From an uncultured Eubacteriales bacterium (GTDB lineage Bacteria; Bacillota; Clostridia; Peptostreptococcales; Anaerovoracaceae), in the NCBI GenBank assembly GCA_949289445.1, contig CASEOD010000136.1:1-64000 (forward strand): DNA of 64,000 nucleotides. The letters are read 5' to 3'. The notes under the pieces were generated by a model that saw only the letters and a program-made list of their open reading frames with translations, searched no databases and was not told the DNA's origin. The position numbers and the translations under genes were made by a program. Below are positions 7,461 to 15,614 of the stretch, one piece after another (within the stretch, counting starts at the first letter, position 1; each line of letters starts with the position of its first letter).

Positions 7461-8438
7461 CTATAATCTTCTTAAATTGTCATACGCCCGGTAAAGTCTC
7501 CGAAAAAGCGGCTCACAGATCTCCGCATCTTCATAGACAGGTCCGCTTTCCGTCATTCTGTTTTTCATGCCGAAGAAGGCGCCGTCTCGGCCGTCTCCCA
7601 GATAAAGCGAACTGTAATGCCAGCGTCCCCGCAGAGTCAGAAGAACAGACAGCGCGCCGGAGGAAAAAGCGGGTGCGATATAAGGCTTGTAGCCCAGCTC
7701 CCGTATCTGCAGATTTGCAGCGGTAACCAGTTCGGTCAGTTCTCTGGAATTCTGATCATCATAGTCTGTCAGACTGTCTGCCAGAACCAGATCCGCCCCG
7801 TGGGGACCGAAGGCTCTGCCTTCTTTTTCATAGACAGAAAACCGATCATTCCTGCCGGCAAAGTAAAGAGCTCTGGTATGCATTACACCCAGGCCGTAGC
7901 CCTGAATCTGCGCCGGATGGAGCCCTGAACTTTCCAAAAAAGCTTTGCACAGCGGATCCACCGGATCAGAAACAACAGCGATAAGCCCCCGGTAACCGGT
8001 CTCTCCCGCCATCTTTCCATAGAAATCCACAATTTCCCGATTTGCCTCAAGCTGGGCCATGCGCACATCTCCCCGGGCAGAAAGAGGCGGCACACCTTTA
8101 CTGGCGCAGAAAACGAATACGTCACAGTCAAAGAGTTCCTCCCGGCTTAACACCCTTACTTCCGGAAGCTGTTCCGCAACTTCCTCTCCGAAAGGATAGC
8201 TAATCTGGTTGATCTCTATTTCCAGTCTCAGCATATTTTCCGGACTCATATCGTAAATCCCTATTTCCGAAATCACATCGGCTCCAAGAAGTCTGAGTCC
8301 GATCAGCACAGATGCGCCCACATCCCCCAGTGCCAGCAGGTTTACTCTGTTCTTTCGTCCCGGTTTTACAGGACACATATTAAGCTCCGCAGCCCGGGCA
8401 ATTCCTGCCTCTTTCCATAAATCTTCTATTCTTTTCAT
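7461..8438 (-). CDS. Lactate/malate dehydrogenase-fold protein with altered active site
   Basis: The product of about 325 residues follows the LDH/MDH layout. Near the N-terminus is the Rossmann segment NLLALGDVGASVLIGLRL, with the acidic IYDM after the second strand. GDVRMAQLEANREIV keeps the substrate-loop arginine, VSDPVDPL takes the place of the usual SNPVD, and FGPHGADLV keeps the catalytic-histidine motif. The Leu-Asp-x-x-Arg segment of true LDHs reads GLGVMHTRA here, so the aspartate partner seems lost. It may act on another hydroxy or oxo acid, or only bind nucleotide. It is the third gene of the operon. The ATG at 8438 is preferred because GAGGA lies 6-7 bases upstream; ATG codons at 8453 and 8444 are in frame. 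Confidence 0.65.
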   Translation of the reverse strand: MKRIEDLWKEAGIARAAELNMCPVKPGRKNRVNLLALGDVGASVLIGLRLLGADVISEIGIYDMSPENMLRLEIEINQISYPFGEEVAEQLPEVRVLSREELFDCDVFVFCASKGVPPLSARGDVRMAQLEANREIVDFYGKMAGETGYRGLIAVVSDPVDPLCKAFLESSGLHPAQIQGYGLGVMHTRALYFAGRNDRFSVYEKEGRAFGPHGADLVLADSLTDYDDQNSRELTELVTAANLQIRELGYKPYIAPAFSSGALSVLLTLRGRWHYSSLYLGDGRDGAFFGMKNRMTESGPVYEDAEICEPLFRRLYRAYDNLRRL

Positions 8439-8457
8439 ACACATTCCTCGCATACTG

Positions 8458-11400
8458 TTATCTGTTCAGACGAATAAGCCGCTCGATATCATTTTCCACA
8501 TAAACCGAAGGCGCCAGGCTTTCATCGTAGCTGACTCCTTTTCCTATGTCCGGCCTTCTCGGATAGGTGATCACTTCTCCCAGTCTCTTTAAAGTCAGTT
8601 TTTTCTCAAAGGTTGCCTGATACTCCTGCTCCAGCACTTTCAGAATATCTCTGGCGTTTTCAAGACAAGTCATGGAATAGTCGTAAATCGCCTTCGGATC
8701 TTCCTGTTTGATGAAGGTAGGGGAAGTATACGGCAGAATCAGATTGATGGAAACATCCGCCTGTTCACCGATACTGTCGCCGCCGATGAACGGATAACTG
8801 TCCCTTTCATTGATCCAGACCCTGAGATTCGGCAGGAAATATGCTCCTTCCACTGCCCTGTTTCTCACAGTCATCATATCCCTCGCATTTCCTGTCAGTA
8901 CACCGACGATGATTTCTTTTACATCTACACCGTTGGCTTTCAGAATCGGATCCAGAATATTCATCCGGTATCCCTTATGGAGCAGATCATCAATAAGAAT
9001 GATCGGCCGGTCAAAGGATTTAATAGTTTTGGCCTGATTGTCAAGAGCAGAATAGTGTTTGGATTCTGCAATGGTAAAGTGAGCCAGATCCTTAGAAAAA
9101 TATTTTTCTGTGTGCAGAGCTTTTGTCACCGTATTAGGCACCACCACATCCGCCAGCGCTTTCCCGAAAGGCACTGACATGTACGGCCCGCGAAGTCTGT
9201 CTTTACTTGGCTGAATCGGAACCTGATTCAGCTTTGCCACTTTCTGGATAATCTTGTTGTGAACAGCGCTCGGATTAAAAGACAGAATCAGCTGTCCCGG
9301 ATAAATCTCCGTCATCACATGAAGCAGTCTTTCGTGCGCCTCGTCGATGGCCCGCAAAACATGAGCATTCTTGTTCAGAGGGTTTTTGATCACCGTTTCC
9401 ACATCTCTGAATATCACCAGAGGTGAACGCATTTCTACAGCATAGACAGGCTGACTTCCACTTTCAGCAATATTTACAAAGCCCTGCCTTCTGAGAGCAT
9501 CGATGGCCCGCGGATTCATTCCTGCTTTGTCACAGGGATGATACACCACATAGGTGAAGTCTCTTGCAAGAAGCTCTGTCAGAATCTCCGTCACCACAAT
9601 CTGATTGATATTGGAAATTGCCCTGCCCTTGGCGGTGAAAAGAGCGCCGATAACGGCAATACTGCCTGCCGCATGCTGTCTCACGTGGGAAGCAATGACC
9701 GGATCCCTGAATTCCTCCAGCAGCTGATTGGTTTCCACTCTGTGGGCCGCTGCAAAGGCAATCATTCTTCTCTTCCTTGCTCCGCTTTCGATGTACAGAG
9801 ATCTCACTGTCTCCCGGTTGAGATAGCTGCCCACTGTTTTCATATCGTAGCCCCGTTTTCTCAGTTCTTCGGTGAACTCTTCATCCAGACAGTCCGCACT
9901 TCTGCTCATATAGCTGCTGATGCCGATTTCTCTGGCCTGCAGCACATGTTTGTAGGCAGGCTCGCGGAGATACAGATTTCTGTCGTAAATATAATTCTGG
10001 GCAACCCTGTCGATGAGATTGGAAATATCCCTGTTCATATCCACATTTTCTCTGATTCTGGTAGAACTGATATCTTCATAGTACTTTTTCAGAGTCAGGT
10101 TGATGACGCGGCCGGTAATAGGATATCGCTGACCGCTGCTGGCTTCCTGCTCGCCGGATTCTCTCGCAAAGGCAATATGATTGAGCCCGTGAATAGAATC
10201 CTTTTCAGGCGGCGCCTTGTAGCAGGAGGCGTTCCTGATAACATCCGTTCCCACCGCAATATAAAGATCTCTGCCCGCAAAGGTTTCTTTCAGCCGCCTG
10301 ATGTCTGACGGATTGGCAATATTTACCGGAATATCCTCCGGAAAGATGAATAAATCATCCTCGTCAGCGATGGACATAGTCATGATCTTCCGTCTCTGCA
10401 GCCTTGGCTGCGTATTCTTTGACCATGAAAATTCATCCAGAGCCAGATACACCTCGAACCCCATATCCCTGATCGTGGTTGCCACTGCCTTGTGGCCAAG
10501 ACTGAACGGATCGAAGGTGCCCGGGAAAAAGGCCACTTTATCACATTTGGGAAACTCCATAGCTCCAACCTCTGCCTGATACTGACAGATATATCTGTAG
10601 ATGTGGTTCAGTACAGCTGCATTATTGTAGAAGTCCAGTTCACCCTCCTTTTTTTCATAGAGAAGCGTCATCAGTTTCTTATAGCAGTGTCTGAAAAGCT
10701 CTGTCTTTTCATCCAGCGTCAGACGGCCGCCTCCTAAGACATCCACTCCGATGGTCCAAAACGCTTCCTGAGAGCAGATTTCACTGTAACCCGCATAAGC
10801 CTTGATCAGCAGGTTGACCAGCCTGAACCGCCGTTTTTCACAGACTTCTCTGTCCTCTTTGAAGCGCTTTGCGTAATCTCCGTAGCTGCAGAGCATCACG
10901 CCCAGAGTTTTAATTACCGAAGAAGCAGCCTTATCATTGGAAGTTTCCATGATCTTCTGCAGTTCATTAACCGACTCGTCCAGTTCTTTAGGCGGCAGAT
11001 ACAGCATGATAATCCCCAGATAATCGGGAATGTATTTTGAAAACTGGTAATCTCCCAGTTCCAGACCGTTAAACAGTTCTACGGTCAGCTCATTTCTCTG
11101 TTCCATAGGCATTCTGCCGATAATGGATAAAAGTCCCGCACCTGCGGCTTTGCGGACGGTAACGGTCTCACTGACCTTGATCAGATTGGCCAGATGGGTG
11201 GCCACATGGAGAATCTGGCCCCGATCGCTGCTTTTTTCAATATGATCAAGCATAAGAGAAATATTGACCACCTTTTCTATCCATGGTGTTCCCGTCTTCA
11301 GATTGTTGAGGAACATTGCCGCCAGAGTTTCTTCAAAATCGGTTTCATCTGCCGGTATTCCCATCACCTTTCTCAGCGTTTCTTCATAAGCTTCATCGCT

Positions 11401-13218
11401 GTAGCTTTCGAAATAATGCTTTGCGGTTTTCAGGGCGGCAATATCGATGCTTCGGTCATAATGTCCGAAGATTCTGCGGAGAAAGTCTTTCATCACCTGA
11501 TAAAAACCGTGGGACACAAGAGACGGATCGATGGCCATGGCAGCATCCAGAAGCACCATGATAAGGTTCTGCGGAAGATCTTCTTTCTGGTAATAAGTCT
11601 GCAGAATATCAAAATAATTGTGTCTGCAGGACGGTCTGCAGCTTGCAGTCACATTCTTTACAAAACTGTCAAGAGTATTGGAAATCCATTTCTTATGCTG
11701 CTCCATGGTCTTGTAATCCGGATAGAGAATCTTATCCAGATACTCACGCCACAAAGTCAGGTTGCTGACCAGCCGATCCGGCAGGGTGATATCCGTCGGC
11801 ACCTCTTTTTTGTATTCCTCACTGAAACCGGCAACCATTCTTCCCATAATCTCTGCCGCATGAATTCTGATATCACTTTCTTTGTGCGCCAGAAGTTCAT
11901 AAAGAAACTTCAGTGTCAGCAGCTTCTGCTTCTCTGTCATATAGGTGTAATATTCTTCAAAAATCGCCACGTAAGTCCGCAGGTTCTTCCACTGACGCTC
12001 GCTTCTTGCCGCTTCGATCAGACTGCTGAATTCACTTTCCACATGAAACCTGCTCATCAGACGGATGTTGTGATCCACCGCAGCAAATTTCAGCTGATCC
12101 ACCACATCCTGACCGCGAAGCAGAACTTTCTCTCTTCTGACAGGCAGAAGAGGTCTTTTCGGTTTCTCTGAAAAATCAGGAGGCAGCTCCGTTTCCACGC
12201 CTCGCTCGATCATAAAGTTTTCAAAGTCCTTCAGTTTATCATAAACTTTCTGATACCGCAGCCTCTTGGCATCATCCACATTGTCCAGCTTGCCCAGAAT
12301 CACATCATAGGCCTCATCAAGACTGTAGAAATGAACAATTTCCGTTCCTTCGGCATTTCTGCTGCTCTTTACTCTGAAATCAGCATAAATCAGGGCAAGA
12401 GATTCTACGGAAAGATTCTCCAGCTCCAGATCCCATGTGGAGTGGTTAGCGGCAATGTGTCCGATAACAGGCATGCCTAATCTGGTATAACACAGATCGG
12501 TATAGTAATAATGCAGATAAGGAATCCTCTTCTCCTCACTTTTCCGGCACCCGTATTTTCCGATATCGTGCCCCGCCGCAGAACCGGAAACCAGTCCCAG
12601 ATCGATGGGAACTCCCGCTTCCTCAAGCTGTCTGGCAACGTACATTGCCACATAGTGCACACCGCTGATATGCCCCAGAGTATTGAACGGAGTAATGTCA
12701 ATGCCGATCCGCATAAACTCATATACATATTTCTGCTTATGCACTCTGTGAAAGGCGATGTACTCAGAGGTGTAGCCCTTCTCATTAACTTCGCTGTCAG
12801 AAAGAAGAAGCATGGTTTTGGTCGGATCAAAAGGAAGATACTTGTCCTCAAAGGTGTAGATGCCTCTTAAAATCTGCAGAAGCCATGCCCTGCCCCGCCG
12901 AAACGTCTCACTGTCCCGTGGCTGACCCATTTCCGGAAACAAAAGGGACAGCAGATACCTGTAACAGTGTGTCAACCATCCGTTTTCCGGAATCTCCCGA
13001 AGCTGAGGCAGATACCGGGCGCATACTTCCAGTACCCTCCTGCTGTCACATCTGCCGTCAGAGCCTGCAACGGCAGTCAGATCTTCGGCAAGACTTCTCC
13101 ACTTTTCTTCTGTTAGAAGCACGGCCATTTCTTTCCTGCTGATGGCAACCTCTTTGAGAAAGCCCTTGTCACTGAGCGCCGCGCATATTTCTTTATAAAG
13201 TAATTCTTCTCTCATCAT
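8458..13218 (-). CDS. 1586-aa multidomain protein: HD, helical repeats, NadD-like nucleotidyltransferase, GNAT-like, PRTase-like
   Basis: Four or five modules can be read in one frame. Residues about 180-320 are an HD phosphohydrolase-like domain (His at 188, GHDIGK 216-221, NHS 258-260). Residues about 380-870 are helical HEAT-like repeats. Residues about 893-1075 are a nicotinate-mononucleotide adenylyltransferase-like domain with FFPGTFDPFSLGH (897-909) and ISSTRIRENV (1050-1059), both nucleotide-binding signatures intact. Residues about 1150-1265 resemble an acetyltransferase end (NPRAIDALRRQGF). Residues about 1300-1500 hold a PRPP-type loop, PIILIDDLLHKGYRM (1405-1419). The set suggests handling of a nucleotide or NAD-type cofactor. 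One base separates it from the activator gene, so both are co-transcribed. The activity is unknown; no frameshift is seen. Confidence 0.8.
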   Translation of the reverse strand: MMREELLYKEICAALSDKGFLKEVAISRKEMAVLLTEEKWRSLAEDLTAVAGSDGRCDSRRVLEVCARYLPQLREIPENGWLTHCYRYLLSLLFPEMGQPRDSETFRRGRAWLLQILRGIYTFEDKYLPFDPTKTMLLLSDSEVNEKGYTSEYIAFHRVHKQKYVYEFMRIGIDITPFNTLGHISGVHYVAMYVARQLEEAGVPIDLGLVSGSAAGHDIGKYGCRKSEEKRIPYLHYYYTDLCYTRLGMPVIGHIAANHSTWDLELENLSVESLALIYADFRVKSSRNAEGTEIVHFYSLDEAYDVILGKLDNVDDAKRLRYQKVYDKLKDFENFMIERGVETELPPDFSEKPKRPLLPVRREKVLLRGQDVVDQLKFAAVDHNIRLMSRFHVESEFSSLIEAARSERQWKNLRTYVAIFEEYYTYMTEKQKLLTLKFLYELLAHKESDIRIHAAEIMGRMVAGFSEEYKKEVPTDITLPDRLVSNLTLWREYLDKILYPDYKTMEQHKKWISNTLDSFVKNVTASCRPSCRHNYFDILQTYYQKEDLPQNLIMVLLDAAMAIDPSLVSHGFYQVMKDFLRRIFGHYDRSIDIAALKTAKHYFESYSDEAYEETLRKVMGIPADETDFEETLAAMFLNNLKTGTPWIEKVVNISLMLDHIEKSSDRGQILHVATHLANLIKVSETVTVRKAAGAGLLSIIGRMPMEQRNELTVELFNGLELGDYQFSKYIPDYLGIIMLYLPPKELDESVNELQKIMETSNDKAASSVIKTLGVMLCSYGDYAKRFKEDREVCEKRRFRLVNLLIKAYAGYSEICSQEAFWTIGVDVLGGGRLTLDEKTELFRHCYKKLMTLLYEKKEGELDFYNNAAVLNHIYRYICQYQAEVGAMEFPKCDKVAFFPGTFDPFSLGHKAVATTIRDMGFEVYLALDEFSWSKNTQPRLQRRKIMTMSIADEDDLFIFPEDIPVNIANPSDIRRLKETFAGRDLYIAVGTDVIRNASCYKAPPEKDSIHGLNHIAFARESGEQEASSGQRYPITGRVINLTLKKYYEDISSTRIRENVDMNRDISNLIDRVAQNYIYDRNLYLREPAYKHVLQAREIGISSYMSRSADCLDEEFTEELRKRGYDMKTVGSYLNRETVRSLYIESGARKRRMIAFAAAHRVETNQLLEEFRDPVIASHVRQHAAGSIAVIGALFTAKGRAISNINQIVVTEILTELLARDFTYVVYHPCDKAGMNPRAIDALRRQGFVNIAESGSQPVYAVEMRSPLVIFRDVETVIKNPLNKNAHVLRAIDEAHERLLHVMTEIYPGQLILSFNPSAVHNKIIQKVAKLNQVPIQPSKDRLRGPYMSVPFGKALADVVVPNTVTKALHTEKYFSKDLAHFTIAESKHYSALDNQAKTIKSFDRPIILIDDLLHKGYRMNILDPILKANGVDVKEIIVGVLTGNARDMMTVRNRAVEGAYFLPNLRVWINERDSYPFIGGDSIGEQADVSINLILPYTSPTFIKQEDPKAIYDYSMTCLENARDILKVLEQEYQATFEKKLTLKRLGEVITYPRRPDIGKGVSYDESLAPSVYVENDIERLIRLNR

Positions 13219-13219
13219 A

Positions 13220-15322
13220 TCATAACCCGTATTTTATTTTTTTTCTTGCAAAGGTGGTCTGCGGCAGTCCCAGAAGTTCCGCCGCTTTTCTTGTCGTTCC
13301 TTCCTTCTTTAAGGCATATTCAATAATCTGTTTTTCCTGCTGTTCCATCAGGCTGTGGAAATCCAGGCGATCATGCTTCTCAAAGGTCTTCCTCACTCTG
13401 ATCATCATGTCTCCGTAGACCGATTCTCCCAGAATCTCTTCTACATCCTCTCCTGTAATGACTATGCCACGGCTGCTGATGATCAGTCTGTGCACCACAT
13501 TTTCCAGTTCCCGGACATTACCCGGCCAGCGGTAGCTGCAGAGTTTTTCCAGTGCCTCCGGAGATAACTCTTTGCTGATCTTGTATTTTCTCGTCCAGTT
13601 TTTTGTAAAAGCCTCTGCCAGACAGAGAATATCTTCTCTCCGTTCCCTGAGCGGCGGCACATCAATGGTGCAGATATTGAGGCGGTAATATAAGTCTTCT
13701 CTGAATTTTCCCTCCTCAACCAGCTGTTTCAGAGGTACATTGTTGGCAACAATTACACGGACATCGACCGATATCTGTTTGGTGCCTCCTACACGGAAAA
13801 ACTGATTTTCCTGCAGTACTCTCAGCAGTTTGGACTGCATACTCATAGGCAGCGTTCCTATCTCATCCAGAAACAGAATTCCATTGTCAGCCAGTTCAAA
13901 GTAACCCGGTTTTCCTGCTGCCTGTGCGCCGGTAAACGCTCCCGCCTCATAGCCGAAGAACTCTGATTCTGCCAGGTTTTCGGCTATGGTGGCACAGTTA
14001 ATCTTTATGCAGGGTTTTCCCCGGCGATCACTGTTCTTGTGAAGCAGAGACAGGACTTTCTCCTTGCCGACTCCGGTTTCTCCCTGAATAATTACATTGC
14101 AGTCATATTTGGCCACATTGAGCACCTCTTCCACCATGCTGGCAGTTGCCTGACTCTGATAAACAAAATCTTCTTCCAGATCAGAACGAAAACTCTGCAG
14201 AGAGCGCGCTCTGGCAGCAGCCGGAAAATATTCTGTCTTTCTGCTTTGGTACAGCGCATCGATGGCGTCCAGATTATCCTGTATCTTTCTGACAATACGT
14301 ATGGTAAATTCCGGATAGTCCTTGATATACTGATCAAAAGCGTACATCGTCACGATCTTGCCCATGGACTCCGCCACCAGCTGTGCCACAGAATAATGAT
14401 TCTCCACCGAAGTAAAGTACAAGTCTCCAAAAGGAACAACCATCATCACTGCCAGGGTTTCCGCTCCGAAAACATCCTCAGCCACAATCACCTGTTCTGC
14501 TCTGACAAGTTCCGGGTTCTGACCGGCCAGCTGCTCGTAGGCCTGCACAGGTTTCGTCAGGTTCACGAAATATACCCGGCTGACCACCGGCGCCATCAGG
14601 CTCTTCAGTTCTTCTTCTGTAATGGTCTTCCGGCTGTCCAGATCCATAACCGCCACAATTCTTTTCTGAGGACCGATTGCCTCCGATACGGCGGCTGCGT
14701 AAGCCAGTGTGGCATAAGCCGTTCTTCCGATAATGACGATCTTTTCATTTTCGTGTTCTGTTGCGATGTGGTAAGCGCCGAAGAGGCTTCCCGCCTCATC
14801 AATAGCGGCAAGTGTGTATCTCGGATTCAGATCATCATCCATAGAGAACACCGGAGATGCCTCAAAAAGAATCGCATAGCCGCTGCAGACGATCTGCCCG
14901 TAATTGAAATCAATTTCCTCAATCTCCTCAATATAGATAGGAATAGAACTGAGCGAAGAAATGCAGTAAATCCTCTGTCCCGCCGTGATTCCGGATTCCG
15001 GTTTCAAATCCGGCGCCAGCTCTTCCACAGTACCGATGAGCACGCCGCCTGAACCGGTAAAGGGATTGTGGAGTTTGCCCCTTTTTTCAATCAGTTCAAA
15101 AATCCTTGCCCTGATTTTTCTCTCATCATACCCGCAGCTGCTGCTGATCTGCTGAAAATTGTCCCATTCCAGGTGAATCCGCTCCAGACTCACTCTTGCC
15201 TCACAACTGTGGAGCTCTCTGCCGTTATCCACTTTCCAGGCTGTAGCGGGCGTCACACCCTTAGGCTCCAGCACACGATCAAGTCCGTAATATCTGTCCA
15301 TTTTCAAAATCTCCCAAAACAT
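13220..15322 (-). CDS. Sigma-54-dependent activator with a 3,5-diaminohexanoate dehydrogenase-like sensor domain
   Basis: This is a 700-residue enhancer-binding protein. Residues 370-620 are the AAA+ domain with Walker A GETGVGKE (415-422), the sigma-54 contact loop GAFTGA (461-466), Walker B ILFLDEIG (482-489) and WPGNVREL (599-606). Residues 671-700 are a Fis-type helix-turn-helix. Residues about 8-350 are unusual: YYGLDRVLEPKGV, KLHNPFTGSGGVLIGTVE and GYAILFEASPV match L-erythro-3,5-diaminohexanoate dehydrogenase of lysine fermentation. The dinucleotide loop is degraded (VIIGRTAYATLAY instead of a GxGxxG run), so sensing rather than catalysis is likely. An in-frame ATG at 15301 is a possible alternative start. 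It heads the four-gene operon and is divergent from a sigma-54-promoted antiporter gene. Confidence 0.92.
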   Translation of the reverse strand: MFWEILKMDRYYGLDRVLEPKGVTPATAWKVDNGRELHSCEARVSLERIHLEWDNFQQISSSCGYDERKIRARIFELIEKRGKLHNPFTGSGGVLIGTVEELAPDLKPESGITAGQRIYCISSLSSIPIYIEEIEEIDFNYGQIVCSGYAILFEASPVFSMDDDLNPRYTLAAIDEAGSLFGAYHIATEHENEKIVIIGRTAYATLAYAAAVSEAIGPQKRIVAVMDLDSRKTITEEELKSLMAPVVSRVYFVNLTKPVQAYEQLAGQNPELVRAEQVIVAEDVFGAETLAVMMVVPFGDLYFTSVENHYSVAQLVAESMGKIVTMYAFDQYIKDYPEFTIRIVRKIQDNLDAIDALYQSRKTEYFPAAARARSLQSFRSDLEEDFVYQSQATASMVEEVLNVAKYDCNVIIQGETGVGKEKVLSLLHKNSDRRGKPCIKINCATIAENLAESEFFGYEAGAFTGAQAAGKPGYFELADNGILFLDEIGTLPMSMQSKLLRVLQENQFFRVGGTKQISVDVRVIVANNVPLKQLVEEGKFREDLYYRLNICTIDVPPLRERREDILCLAEAFTKNWTRKYKISKELSPEALEKLCSYRWPGNVRELENVVHRLIISSRGIVITGEDVEEILGESVYGDMMIRVRKTFEKHDRLDFHSLMEQQEKQIIEYALKKEGTTRKAAELLGLPQTTFARKKIKYGL

Positions 15323-15367
15323 ATCATCCTAAGATACCAATGATAAACACATTTTATTCTTTTAAAG

Positions 15368-15444
15368 TGACAGTGTCAATATGAGGGTAAGTTTTTGACC
15401 CATTTTCGGTGGTGTTTTTTTCGACTTTTTTCATTTTCGGGTCA
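15368..15444. promoter_or_regulatory. Candidate activator sites between the activator gene and the NhaC-type gene
   Basis: TGACAGTGTCA (15368-15378) is a perfect 11-base palindrome. TGACCCATTTTCGG (15396-15409) and CATTTTCGGGTCA (15432-15444) share CATTTTCGG as a direct repeat 31 bases apart and have TGACCC/GGGTCA as outer inverted ends. They lie about 95-175 bases before the -24 element at 15541. They could also serve autoregulation of the divergent activator gene. The remainder of the 15323-15614 gap shows no gene. Confidence 0.5.
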
Positions 15445-15538
15445 TTTTATACATGAAGCGCGCTTTTCTGTCGTCTCTTCATTTACTTTGGTGTGCTAAA
15501 ATTGCACAGTTTCAAAGTTTGTTAAATTTTTTTCAATT

Positions 15539-15556
15539 TTGGCACGTACCTTGCTA
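15539..15556 (+). promoter_or_regulatory. Sigma-54 promoter of the NhaC-type antiporter gene
   Basis: TTGGCACGTACCTTGCTAT is a near-perfect -24/-12 element: GG at 15541-15542, GC at 15553-15554, 10 bases between them. AAGGAG precedes the ATG at 15615. Confidence 0.9.
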
Positions 15557-15614
15557 TATCTATACCTGACTTTATTATATTTAAGTACTTATACAAAACA
15601 AAGGAGAACAAAAG

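Noticed and set aside
11194..12171. A 325-codon plus-strand frame inside the multidomain gene
   Set aside because: Antisense shadow of the 1586-residue protein; no recognisable motif or ribosome site.
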